Shown: piece after piece, positions 54,696 through 63,434 of the stretch
Layout of the letters: each line of letters opens with the position of its first letter
Numbering within the stretch: the stretch's first letter is position 1
NCBI GenBank assembly: GCA_947467145.1
Contig: CANIGJ010000002.1
Coordinates: forward strand, 77,423 to 141,422
Direction: 5' to 3'
Length of the DNA: 64,000 nucleotides
Origin: Rhodospirillaceae bacterium
GTDB taxonomy: Bacteria; Pseudomonadota; Alphaproteobacteria; Rhodospirillales; UBA2165
The notes under the pieces: model-generated
What the model was told of the DNA's origin: nothing
Databases searched by the model: none
The model's input: only the letters and a program-made list of their open reading frames with translations
Program-made: the position numbers and the translations under genes

Positions 54696-56018
54696 ATGAC
54701 AACGCAACGCGAAAACGACACCCTCACCCGCGTCGGACCCGGCACGCCCATGGGCGAGCTGATGCGCTGCTATTGGATTCCGGCCGCCATGTCATCGGAA
54801 TTGACAGCCGACGGCGATCCGGTCCGCATCCAGATCCTGTGCGAAAAGCTGATCGCGTTCCGCGATACCTCTGGCCGCGTCGGCATCATGGATCATCGCT
54901 GCCCGCATCGCTGCGCCTCGCTGTTCTTTGGGCGCAACGAGGAAGGCGGCATTCGCTGCGTCTATCACGGCTGGAAGTTCGACGCCGAGGGCAATTGCGT
55001 CGATATGGCGAACGTGCCGCCGCATCAGGATTTCAAGCACAAGGTCCATGCCAAGGCCTACAAGACGTTCGAGCGCAACGGCGTCGTCTGGGTCTATATG
55101 GGCGATCAATCGAAGGTGCCTGCGCCGCCCGATATCCCGGCTACGCTGCGGTCCGCCGAGGATATGAAAATCTGGGCCGCGCACCGTTCGTGCAATTGGC
55201 TGCAGGGCTTGGAGGGCGAGCTCGATACCTCGCATCTCGGCATCCTGCATCTCGGCCATGCCCACAAGGGCAGCGACTTTTTGCAGGAAACGCACAAATA
55301 CGCGACCGCCAACCGCACGCCCGATTACGAAATCGCCGATACTCCCGTCGGCTCCATGTATGGCGCGTATCGTCCGGCGGAAGAGAACTCGCTCTATTGG
55401 CGCGTCGGCCATTTCGCCATGCCGTTCTGGGCGATGATGCCGATCCTGCCGATCGAACGCTGCGTGCTCGCACGCGCGTACGTGCCGATCGACGACGACA
55501 ATACGATGATCATGATCTGGGGCGACAAACGCGGCAATCCGCGCACCACGGACAGTAATGGCGGCGACTTCATCGTCGGCTACACGCACAATCCGCAGTT
55601 CCATCCGAACACCACCGATTGGCAGGGCCGCTTTCGCCTCAAGCCCCAATTGTCGAACGACTTTTTCATCGATCGCGCGGTGCAGCGCACCCAAAGCCCG
55701 TCCGGCATCGACGGCGTCCATATCCAGGACGAGGCGGTGACGACCAGTATGGGGCCCATCGCCGATCGCACGTTGGAACATCTGGGTCCCAGCGATCTGA
55801 TGATCGCGCGGGTGCGCCGCCGCCTGCTTGCGGCCGCCAACGGGCTGGCCAATGACGGCGTGGCCCCGCCGGGGGCCGATCGGCCCGACGCCTACGCCAA
55901 TATCCGCTCGGGCAATTATGTCGCCGAGGGCGAGCCCGCGGATTGGGAACGCGTCTATTGGGACAAGGTCGCCTGGGCGCGCTCGATCCTCGATCCGGTG
56001 GCGACGGCCGCCGAATAA
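54696..56018 (+). CDS. Rieske non-haem iron oxygenase, alpha subunit
   Basis: 440 residues. The Rieske [2Fe-2S] site is C-P-H in RCPHRC near residue 69 and C-x2-H in IRCVYHGWKF, 18 residues later. The mononuclear iron motif D-x2-H-x4-H is intact in LDTSHLGILH near 173-182. The N-terminus NDTLTRVGPGTPMGELMRCYWIP is of the phthalate-dioxygenase-like type and is shared with the other two oxygenases here. It hydroxylates or demethylates an aromatic or related substrate and needs a reductase not present in the window. Confidence 0.9.
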   Translation: MTTQRENDTLTRVGPGTPMGELMRCYWIPAAMSSELTADGDPVRIQILCEKLIAFRDTSGRVGIMDHRCPHRCASLFFGRNEEGGIRCVYHGWKFDAEGNCVDMANVPPHQDFKHKVHAKAYKTFERNGVVWVYMGDQSKVPAPPDIPATLRSAEDMKIWAAHRSCNWLQGLEGELDTSHLGILHLGHAHKGSDFLQETHKYATANRTPDYEIADTPVGSMYGAYRPAEENSLYWRVGHFAMPFWAMMPILPIERCVLARAYVPIDDDNTMIMIWGDKRGNPRTTDSNGGDFIVGYTHNPQFHPNTTDWQGRFRLKPQLSNDFFIDRAVQRTQSPSGIDGVHIQDEAVTTSMGPIADRTLEHLGPSDLMIARVRRRLLAAANGLANDGVAPPGADRPDAYANIRSGNYVAEGEPADWERVYWDKVAWARSILDPVATAAE

Positions 56019-56022
56019 GCCG

Positions 56023-56523
56023 CTAGTTTCCCCCGGTCTTGCTGTCGTCGATCGGCAGCGGCGGGGTGAGGTGCAAGCCCATCTCGGCCGTCGGCGTCCA
56101 GCCCAGCCGTTCGTAGAGCGGTCGTCCCTGGCGCGTGGCGTGAAGCGTGACGTAATCCAGATTCAAGGCCAGGGCTTCGGTACGCACCATTTCCATCAGG
56201 CGGCGCGCCAGGCCGCGGCGGCGATGATCGGGTTCGACATACATGTTGAGCACGTAGCCGCGCCGGTCTTGCGTCAGGTGCGAGGGATGCGGCGGCCACT
56301 CGATCACCATCATGCCGACGGCGGCGACGGCGCGCCCGTCGCGTTCGATGATCCAGCCGAAATAGGTTTTGTCGGCGAGGCGCGGACGCAGCCAGTCGCG
56401 AAAGGCGTCGGTCATGGGCTTGAGGCTGGTTCGCTCGCGCCCCGCCGCCGCGAACATGCGTTCGCGATGGTCGCAAATCAAATCCAGATCGCCAGGTGCG
56501 ACCGAACGAATCCTATCGGGCAT
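56023..56523 (-). CDS. GNAT-family N-acetyltransferase
   Basis: 166 residues. A simple GNAT fold: IRSVAPGDLDLICDHRERMF, GRAVAAVGMMVIEWPP, YVLNMYVEPDHRRRGLARRLMEM with the R/QxxGxA-type acetyl-CoA loop (RRRGLA), and LHATRQGRPLYERLGW. The substrate is unknown. It is convergent with the first oxygenase gene (4 bp gap) and 24 bp downstream of the second. Confidence 0.85.
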   Translation of the reverse strand: MPDRIRSVAPGDLDLICDHRERMFAAAGRERTSLKPMTDAFRDWLRPRLADKTYFGWIIERDGRAVAAVGMMVIEWPPHPSHLTQDRRGYVLNMYVEPDHRRRGLARRLMEMVRTEALALNLDYVTLHATRQGRPLYERLGWTPTAEMGLHLTPPLPIDDSKTGGN

Positions 56524-56547
56524 CGCCGTTTGCCCCCCAACGTATTG

Positions 56548-57768
56548 TTATCCCCTGGGTAGGGTCTTCCAATCGCCGCCCGGTGGCAAGAATTCCGCGA
56601 AGGATCGTATCCCGTCCCACGCGACCCCATCCTTGAAGCAATCGAGCGCCGCGCCGTCGGCATGTTTACGCACCGCATCGCGCAACATGCGCCGGGCATA
56701 GACGATGGACCGATCGCTCGTCGACAGATGTTCGTGCTCGCGATTGGCGGCCACATGCTGCGCCATGGCGACGGCGAAATCCTCGACGCGCACGGCGGCA
56801 TAGCCCGACCATTTGCCGCCTTGCACGGCGGCCCGATCCTGGCCGAAGCCGTCTTCGATGGACAGATGCGTGAAATCGCGCACTCCGGCGGGGACCGGGA
56901 AATTGTCGCGTTCGATGCCGCGCGTCAGGTTGTAATAGACATCCCATTGCGCCGAGGTGTCGTCGTCGATGGGCACGGAGATGGTGAGCAGCTGCGTGGC
57001 GCTGCGTCCGCCATGCGAGGGAATGTAGGAATACCAGGGCATCATATATTCGCGCACCCGCGCGAGAATGCGTCCGTCGGGCATAGTGCGCAGCGCCGCC
57101 TCGCGGTAGCCGTACGGCTGATCCTCGAATTCGAGGCGGGGCGCGGAATCGTGCAGCGCATTGGCGATCGAATCCGATCCCACCAAATCGGCGGGCCGGT
57201 CGGCCCAGTCCTTGTGCAGGATGCCGACATGCGCCGAATCCAACTGGCCTTCGATGCCGAAGACCCAGTTCGCGCGCACGATGCCGACCGAGCAGCGCAC
57301 TTGGTTTTCGGGCAGGCCAATCCAATTGAGTGCGGGGAAGGGGGCGGCGTCGCCTTCGCCCATCCAGATCCACACAATGCCGGCGGCCTCGATGGCAGGG
57401 TACGTGCGCACTTTCACGCGGGCGGCAAAAGCCTCGCGCCGCTCAGAGGGTTCGGGCGGCACATCCAGAACCTTGCCGGTCACGTCGATCTTCCAGCCGT
57501 GGAAGATGCAGGTCAGCGCGCAATCGGCGTTGCGGGCGAGCGACAGTGATACACCGCGATGCGGGCAACCTTCGTCGAACACGCCGAGCCGCCCATCGTC
57601 GGCGCGGAACGCGACCATGTTCTGACCCAGAAGGCGAATGCGTCGCGGCGATCCGCCGGCGACGATTTCGGATGACAGCGTGGCCGGCACCCAGAAGCGG
57701 CGCATGAATTCGCCCATCGGCGTGCCGCGCCCGACATGCCACAACAGCTCATTGTCTTCCCGCAACAT
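56548..57768 (-). CDS. Rieske non-haem iron oxygenase, alpha subunit (second)
   Basis: 406 residues from the ATG at 57766-57768, preceded by GGAGA; a longer frame to 57900 has no support. The Rieske site is GCPHRG and LTCIFHGWK. The catalytic iron motif is LDSAHVGILH. It is a paralogue of the proteins at 54696 and 58902, starting MLREDNELLWHVGRGTPMGEFMRRFWVP. It probably acts on a substrate related to those, as one of a set of alternative or sequential oxygenases. Confidence 0.9.
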   Translation of the reverse strand: MLREDNELLWHVGRGTPMGEFMRRFWVPATLSSEIVAGGSPRRIRLLGQNMVAFRADDGRLGVFDEGCPHRGVSLSLARNADCALTCIFHGWKIDVTGKVLDVPPEPSERREAFAARVKVRTYPAIEAAGIVWIWMGEGDAAPFPALNWIGLPENQVRCSVGIVRANWVFGIEGQLDSAHVGILHKDWADRPADLVGSDSIANALHDSAPRLEFEDQPYGYREAALRTMPDGRILARVREYMMPWYSYIPSHGGRSATQLLTISVPIDDDTSAQWDVYYNLTRGIERDNFPVPAGVRDFTHLSIEDGFGQDRAAVQGGKWSGYAAVRVEDFAVAMAQHVAANREHEHLSTSDRSIVYARRMLRDAVRKHADGAALDCFKDGVAWDGIRSFAEFLPPGGDWKTLPRG

Positions 57769-58139
57769 GGCCGTCTCCTGTCTGTTTTTTATCGGCGCGA
57801 TCTTGGCGATCGGCGTCCTCACCAACTCTACGCCCGTCGGGTGTCGCGTCCAACGGCGCGGCACTTGACATCTGTGCCATCCGGAACAAATAGGGAACAC
57901 AGCGCGTGCGAAAGATGTTTTCGGCGGGCTCTACAGGATTTCCACGGAGAGCGGTGCTTCGGGAATTTTCCTGGCTTTCCGCCAATTTCTGCCGGCTGGC
58001 ATGCAGAATCCGGTCGCGTTTCCGTCGAGAGAATGTCGAGCGGATGTAGAGAAAATGTCGAGTCTCTGTCGAGTCGGTGTCGAGGAAATGTCGAGTCGTT
58101 GCCGATCCGATGACGAGAGGATGTCGAGTTTCTGTAGAG
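57769..58139. other. 371-bp intergenic region ending in an 11-bp tandem array
   Basis: The interval between the SDR stop and the second oxygenase start contains no convincing gene. Frames through it are out of phase with both neighbours. Its left part (57769-58020) shows no recognised motif; its right part holds the 11-bp repeat described separately. Any promoter of the oxygenase gene should lie here. Confidence 0.6.
58024..58139. repeat. Eleven-unit tandem repeat, 11-bp period
   Basis: GTCGAG or a one- to two-base variant begins at 58024, 58035, 58046, 58057, 58068, 58079, 58090, 58101, 58112, 58123 and 58134: exactly every 11 bp. The consensus unit is NTGTCGAGNNN, seven of the eleven cores being perfect. 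The array ends at the SDR stop codon (TAA at 58140-58142), so it lies in the downstream leader side of that gene and upstream of the oxygenase gene. Confidence 0.9.
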
Positions 58140-58892
58140 TTACATCCCGCCGTTGACGTCGAGAAGGGCGCCGGTGATGAACGAGGCCTCGTCCGACAGC
58201 AGCCAGGCGATGGCGGCGGCTTGTTCGCGGGGCTCGCCGATGCGCCCCAGCGGCACGCGCTTGGCGATGGTATCGAGATAGGATTGCGGCTGCGGATTGC
58301 CGCCTTCGCGGCGCACCGGTCCGGGGCGGATCGCATTGACGCGGATGCCTTGCCCCGCCACCTCGCGCGCCAGACCCACGGTGAAATTATCGATGGCCGC
58401 CTTAGAGGCGCCGTAATGCACGGTCTCGCCCGCGCGTCCTGCCGTCTTGGCCGCGACGGAGGACACATTGACGATCGCGCCGCCCTTGCCGCCGCGCATC
58501 GTCGACATGCGCTTGATCGCTTCGCGCGCGCACATGAAGCTGCCGAACACATTGGTCGCGAACACCGCGTGCAGGCGTTCGTAATCCATCTCGGCGATGG
58601 GAACACCTTGGCGCGCGATGCCGGCATTGTTCACGAGACCGTCGATGCGACCGAACTCGGCATCGATTTTGGCGAAGATCGCCATCACGTCGGCTTCATG
58701 TGCCACATCGCCTTTGACCGCGATGGCCGTGCCGCCATTGCTGCGCACCTCAGCCGCCAGATCGTTGGCATAGGATTCGCTGTGCGCATAATTGATGGCG
58801 ACGGCGTAGCCGGCGCGCGCGACCGCACGTACGGTAGCGCCGCCGATGCCGCGCCCGCCGCCGGTGACCAAACAAACCTTACGATCAATCAT
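58140..58892 (-). CDS. SDR-family oxidoreductase (FabG-like)
   Basis: 250 residues. Classical SDR: CLVTGGGRGIGGAT (7-20), LVNNAGIARQG, and the active site Ser in IVNVSSVAAK with Tyr-x3-Lys in HYGASKAA, plus RVNAIRPGPV. It is a NAD(P)-dependent alcohol or ketone enzyme. Only 9 bp separate it from the preceding oxygenase gene, so it probably oxidises a dihydrodiol or alcohol made by that enzyme. Confidence 0.9.
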   Translation of the reverse strand: MIDRKVCLVTGGGRGIGGATVRAVARAGYAVAINYAHSESYANDLAAEVRSNGGTAIAVKGDVAHEADVMAIFAKIDAEFGRIDGLVNNAGIARQGVPIAEMDYERLHAVFATNVFGSFMCAREAIKRMSTMRGGKGGAIVNVSSVAAKTAGRAGETVHYGASKAAIDNFTVGLAREVAGQGIRVNAIRPGPVRREGGNPQPQSYLDTIAKRVPLGRIGEPREQAAAIAWLLSDEASFITGALLDVNGGM

Positions 58893-58901
58893 GTGCGGCG
58901 A

Positions 58902-60209
58902 TCATTCAGCCGCCGATTTGATCTGGCCGCCGGCGAGCAGCCAGGCCGCACCCTGCTGCCAATCGGTGTCGCGCGGCAGCACCGTCGCGCAGGAGCGCAC
59001 GTTGTACCATTCGCCCCGGCTAGCGGCGGCAGGCTCGATGCCTTTTTCCAGATCGCGCGCCATCTTCAGCACCATGCGGCGCCACGCGATGACGGCCGAA
59101 TCCGATTGGCCCAGATGTTCGCGCGAGCGATCCATGCGCGGGCCCATGCTTTCCTGCACGGCGGCGTCCTGGTTCGGGATGCCGCGAATGCCGGTGAAGC
59201 TCGATTCACGCTGCAGCTTGCGATCCAGCAGATAATCGTTCTCGCGGTTCTGCTTGGGGAAATAGTTCTCGTCGATTGGGCCCCACATGCCGTTGGCGCC
59301 GCCGTGCCAGGCGATTTCCTCGTCGGTGTAATCGGCATGCGGATTGGCGCTGAACGACCAGGTCCAGGTGTTCTCGTCGTCGATCGGCACCCACGCATGG
59401 CCGGAATAGGGCGCGCGGCTGGTATCGGCGTCCGGCACCACCGGCGGGATCATCGTATAGAACGGTGTCAGGCACTGCGTGATGCGCCAATAGAAATCGT
59501 TTTCGCCCGCGTTGCGCCGTGCGCCGATCAGCAAACCGTGCGGCACGCTTTGCACGTCGAACACGGGATGGCGATCGGCCGCGTTGAACTTGTTGAGCTG
59601 CACGATGTTCTTTTCGGCCGAGTTGCGTTTGTGCTGCGCCTCGGTCGCGCCATGCAGATACGAGATGTGTGACGAATCGATGCCGCCCTCGACCGCTTGC
59701 GCCCAATTGCATTGCTGCACGCGCTTGGTCGCGGTGCGGCGGCGCTGCGGCAGGTAGGACCATTCGAAATCGGGCAGGGCCGGCATGCGATCTTTGGGGC
59801 CCATATAGATCCAGATCACGCCGCCGCGCACCGCCGACGGATAGGCCGTCAGCCGCACCTTGTGCGCGAAGTTGGTTTCGGGCGGCTCGGACGGCTGGTC
59901 GACGCAATTGCCGTCCACATCGAATTTCCAGCCGTGATAGACGCAACGCAGCCCGCATTCCTCGTTGCGCCCGAAATACAGATGCACGAGGCGATGCGGG
60001 CAATAGGCGTCGAGGATGCCGATTTTGCCGTTGGTGTCGCGGAAGGCGACGAGATCTTCGCCGAGCAGACGCAGGCGCACCGGATCGCAATCGGGGCCGG
60101 GCAGTTCTTCTTCCAGCAAGGCCGGCATCCAGAAGCGGCGCAGCATCTCGCCCATCGGCGAGCCGGGACCTACCCGGGTCAAGAGTTCGTTGTCTTCCTT
60201 CGACAGCAT
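58902..60209 (-). CDS. Rieske non-haem iron oxygenase, alpha subunit (third)
   Basis: 435 residues. The Rieske site is YCPHRL and LRCVYHGWKFD; the iron motif is IDSSHISYLH. The N-terminus DNELLTRVGPGSPMGEMLRRFWMP aligns with the other two oxygenases. It precedes the SDR gene (9 bp) and follows the substrate-binding protein gene by 32 bp, suggesting a transport-then-oxidation unit. A reductase partner is not visible in the window. Confidence 0.92.
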   Translation of the reverse strand: MLSKEDNELLTRVGPGSPMGEMLRRFWMPALLEEELPGPDCDPVRLRLLGEDLVAFRDTNGKIGILDAYCPHRLVHLYFGRNEECGLRCVYHGWKFDVDGNCVDQPSEPPETNFAHKVRLTAYPSAVRGGVIWIYMGPKDRMPALPDFEWSYLPQRRRTATKRVQQCNWAQAVEGGIDSSHISYLHGATEAQHKRNSAEKNIVQLNKFNAADRHPVFDVQSVPHGLLIGARRNAGENDFYWRITQCLTPFYTMIPPVVPDADTSRAPYSGHAWVPIDDENTWTWSFSANPHADYTDEEIAWHGGANGMWGPIDENYFPKQNRENDYLLDRKLQRESSFTGIRGIPNQDAAVQESMGPRMDRSREHLGQSDSAVIAWRRMVLKMARDLEKGIEPAAASRGEWYNVRSCATVLPRDTDWQQGAAWLLAGGQIKSAAE

Positions 60210-60241
60210 CGGCTACTCCGTTTTTCTTTCGTCCGCGTGAG

Positions 60242-61801
60242 CTATTTCCAGCGGATGCTCTGCGGATTGATACTATAGGCGCTGAAGGCGCCCGGTTCGA
60301 CCGTCAGGTCCGTGGTATGCACCACCAGGGCCGGGCTCGGTCCGACCGGCGTAAAATACGCCATTTCGGTCGAACGGTCGAAGACCTTGCGCCCGGCGGC
60401 CTTGCGTGCCTCTGGGTCCATGATGGTCAAGGTCTTGAAGGCATTGGCCACCATGTCCGCATCGCCAGAATAATCGCGCGACTCCGGCACTGCATAGATG
60501 AATTCCATGGTGCCCTGCACATCCGGATTGCCGCCACCCGGCCAGCTGGCCGCGATCACCTGGATTTTGCCGTCCGCCTGTTTCTTGCGATAGGCGCCCA
60601 GCTCGGTCGGCTGGACCGAGGCCTTTACGCCGATGGAATTGAGCTGGTTGGCGACGATCTGCGCCATGCCCTTGATGCTTTCGGCGGTAAACGTCGTGAT
60701 CTCCAATTCAAACCCGTTGGGATAGCCGGCCTCGGCCAGCAGCTTCTTCGCCTGCGCCGGATCGAACGGATAGGTCGGCAGGGCATAATCGCAGCCCGCC
60801 TGGAACTTCCAGCACATGGCCTCGGGCGTACGCATCTCGCGCCCATTGGTGAGGAAGGTCAGCACGTCCTTGCGGTTGATCGCCATCATCAGCGCTTTGC
60901 GTACGCGCACGTCGGTCAGCGGTTTGTTGCCCGAACGGCCCTTGGCGTCGATCGCCATATACATGTAGGACGTGCCTTGCCCCATCGACAGCGTCACACC
61001 CGGCGCCTTCGCCATATCCTCGGCATTGGACAAAGTGGGATCGCGCACGAGATCGAGATTCTTGACCAGGAACTGCGCGATGCGCGTGCCGCTGTCGGGA
61101 ATGAACAGCAGGTTCACCTTGCCAATGTTGGAGGCCATCTTCGCCGCCGTGCCGTGTTTGAAGTCGGGATTCTTCTCGAGAAAGATCCCTTTGTTGCGGT
61201 CGATGTCGACGACCTTGTACATGCTCGTGCCGACCGGCTTGCCGGCGCTGTAGACGACCTTGTCCTCGGCCTTGCCGTGGGCGTGCGCGGCCTCGATCGA
61301 GGTGAGGTAAGCTAGCCGCGTCAATGCATAGGGTGTCGGCTCTTTGGAAATCACCCGCACGGTGTGCGGGCCGATCTTCTCGACTTTCTCGATGAACTCC
61401 CAATTGCCCTTGAAGCGGATCGTCGTGGTTTTCGGATCGGTCACCCAATTGAGCGTCGAGACGACATCGTCGGCGGTGAAGGGTTGCCCGTCGTGCCACT
61501 TGATGTCGTCGCGCAGCTGGAATTCGAGCGTCTTGTCGTCGACCTGCTTCCACGCTTTCGCCAGCAGGGGCTCGAACTTGAAGTCCTTTTCGTTGAAGAC
61601 GATGAGGTTGTCGAAGACCGCTTCCGTCTCGAACACCGTTTCCGGTTTGGGATCGAGATAATAGCTGATGCCCTGGATCGGCGCGTCGAGCGCCAGGCGC
61701 AAGGTGTCTTTCGCCTTCTGCGCCGATGCCGGGTTCGCAACGCACGCAAGCGCCAGTACAACGGCAAGTGCGCTCACGCCCAGTAATGCGGTTTTCATCA
61801 T
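60242..61801 (-). CDS. ABC transporter substrate-binding protein (SBP_bac_5)
   Basis: 519 residues. An N-terminal signal peptide (MMKTALLGVSALAVVLALAC, cleavage near ASA-QK at residue 27-28) sends it to the periplasm. The mature part has the peptide/nickel-binding layout: FEPLLAKAWKQVDD, WHDGQPFTADDVVSTLNW and VRVRKALMMAINRKDVL. It captures a small molecule for a permease that is not in this window. It is a close paralogue of the next two genes. Confidence 0.93.
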   Translation of the reverse strand: MMKTALLGVSALAVVLALACVANPASAQKAKDTLRLALDAPIQGISYYLDPKPETVFETEAVFDNLIVFNEKDFKFEPLLAKAWKQVDDKTLEFQLRDDIKWHDGQPFTADDVVSTLNWVTDPKTTTIRFKGNWEFIEKVEKIGPHTVRVISKEPTPYALTRLAYLTSIEAAHAHGKAEDKVVYSAGKPVGTSMYKVVDIDRNKGIFLEKNPDFKHGTAAKMASNIGKVNLLFIPDSGTRIAQFLVKNLDLVRDPTLSNAEDMAKAPGVTLSMGQGTSYMYMAIDAKGRSGNKPLTDVRVRKALMMAINRKDVLTFLTNGREMRTPEAMCWKFQAGCDYALPTYPFDPAQAKKLLAEAGYPNGFELEITTFTAESIKGMAQIVANQLNSIGVKASVQPTELGAYRKKQADGKIQVIAASWPGGGNPDVQGTMEFIYAVPESRDYSGDADMVANAFKTLTIMDPEARKAAGRKVFDRSTEMAYFTPVGPSPALVVHTTDLTVEPGAFSAYSINPQSIRWK

Positions 61802-61847
61802 GGTCGTCTCCCTGTGAATTTTTATGCGGCTTATGCCTTACGCTTAA

Positions 61848-63395
61848 CTATTTCCATCTGATGTCTTGCGGATTGATGAGATATGCGCTGAACGCGCCCG
61901 GCGTCACCGACAGCTCGGACGTATGCACGACGATTGCCGGCGTCGGCGCCACCGGCGTGAAATAGGCCATCTCGGCGGAACGATCGAACACCTTGCGCCC
62001 GGCGGCCTTGCGTTCTTCCGGGTCCATGATGCTGAGCGTCTTGAAGGCGTTGGCGATCATCTCCTTGTCGCCGGAATAATCGCGCGACTCCGGCACCGCA
62101 TAGATGAACTCCATCGTGCCTTGGACGTCGGCGTTGCCGCCGCCTGGCCAGCCGGTGACGATGACCTGGATCTTACCGTCCGCCTGCTTCTTGCGATAAG
62201 CGCCGGTCTCGGTCGGTTGGACCGAAGCCTTGATGCCGATCTGGTTGAGCTGATTGGCGACCATATTGGCCGCCGTCTTGTGCGTCTCGTTGGTGAAGGT
62301 CGTGATCTCGAGCGGAAAGCCATCAGCATAACCGGCTTCGGCCAGCAGTTTCTTCGCCCCCGCCGGATCGAACGGCAGCGGCAGGATCGAGTAGTCGCAC
62401 CCCGCCTGGAATTTCCAGCACAGCGCTTCGGGCTGGCGCATCGGATGGCCGTGGGTCAGGCCTTCCAGGATGTCCTTGCGGTTGATCGCCATCATCAGCG
62501 CCTTGCGCACGCGGATGTCCTGCAGCGGCTTGACGCCGGTGCGGCCCTTGGCGTCGATTGCCATATAGATGTAGCCGACGCCCTGCCCCATGGAGAGTTC
62601 GACGCCCGGCGCCTTGGCCATGTCTTCGGCGTTCGACAGCGACGGATTGCGCAGCATGTCGATGTTGCGCACCAGGAATTGCGCGATGCGCGTGCCGCTG
62701 TCGGGAATGAACGGCATGTAGATGCGGCCGATATTGGACGGCGCCTTGGCCGTGCCGCCATGTTTGAAATCGGCATTCTTCTCGAGCGTGATGCCTTTGT
62801 TGCGGTCGATATCGATGACCTTATACATGCCCGTGCCGATCGGCTTGGTCGCGGCATAGACCACCTTGTCCTCGGCTTTGCCGTGCGCGTGCGCGGCTTC
62901 GATGGTGGTGAGGTAGGCAAGCCGCGTCAGTGCGTAAGGCGTCGGCTCCTTGGAAATCACGCGTACCGTGTGTGGTCCGATCTTTTCGATCTTCTCGATG
63001 AAATCCCAATTGCCTTTGAAGCGGATCGTCGTGGTTTTGGGATCGATGATCCAATTGAGCGTCGAGACCACATCGTCGGCAGTGAAGGGCTGGCCGTCAT
63101 GCCATCTGATATCGTCGCGCAGCTGGAATTCGAGGGTCGTATCGTTGACCTGTGTCCACGATTTCGCGAGCAGCGGCTCGAACTTGAAATCCTTCTCGTT
63201 GAAGATGATGAGATTATCCATCACCGCTTCGGATTGGAACACGGTCTCGGGTTTGGGATCGAGATAATAGCTGATGCCCTGGATCGGCGCGTCGACCGAT
63301 AGGCGCAAGGTGTCCTTGGCTTTTTGCGCCTGGGCAGGTGCATGGGAACAGGCGAGCGCGATTGCGCCCGCACACATGAATATCGTTCGGATCAC
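61848..63395 (-). CDS. ABC transporter substrate-binding protein (SBP_bac_5), second copy
   Basis: 515 residues with a signal peptide ending near residue 22 (PAQAQKAK). It is nearly identical to the 519-residue copy over long stretches (for example DAPIQGISYYLDPKPETV, WHDGQPFTADDVVSTLNW, TTTIRFKGNW, AMMAINRKDI-type sequence), with most changes in two short regions. This shows recent tandem duplication. Different ligand preference between copies is possible. The gap to the first copy is 46 bp. Confidence 0.93.
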   Translation of the reverse strand: MIRTIFMCAGAIALACSHAPAQAQKAKDTLRLSVDAPIQGISYYLDPKPETVFQSEAVMDNLIIFNEKDFKFEPLLAKSWTQVNDTTLEFQLRDDIRWHDGQPFTADDVVSTLNWIIDPKTTTIRFKGNWDFIEKIEKIGPHTVRVISKEPTPYALTRLAYLTTIEAAHAHGKAEDKVVYAATKPIGTGMYKVIDIDRNKGITLEKNADFKHGGTAKAPSNIGRIYMPFIPDSGTRIAQFLVRNIDMLRNPSLSNAEDMAKAPGVELSMGQGVGYIYMAIDAKGRTGVKPLQDIRVRKALMMAINRKDILEGLTHGHPMRQPEALCWKFQAGCDYSILPLPFDPAGAKKLLAEAGYADGFPLEITTFTNETHKTAANMVANQLNQIGIKASVQPTETGAYRKKQADGKIQVIVTGWPGGGNADVQGTMEFIYAVPESRDYSGDKEMIANAFKTLSIMDPEERKAAGRKVFDRSAEMAYFTPVAPTPAIVVHTSELSVTPGAFSAYLINPQDIRWK

Positions 63396-63434
63396 AAATT
63401 ACTCCTGTGAAGGTCGTTTCTTATTTCCAGCGCC

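Noticed and set aside
57749..58627. Long minus-strand frame across the tandem repeat
   Set aside because: It is out of phase with the SDR gene, arginine/serine-rich and runs through the 11-bp repeat; it looks like a shadow of the GC-rich SDR gene.
61866..63302. 478-codon plus-strand frame opposite the second substrate-binding protein
   Set aside because: Antisense to a clear, signal-peptide-bearing gene and lacking any family motif.
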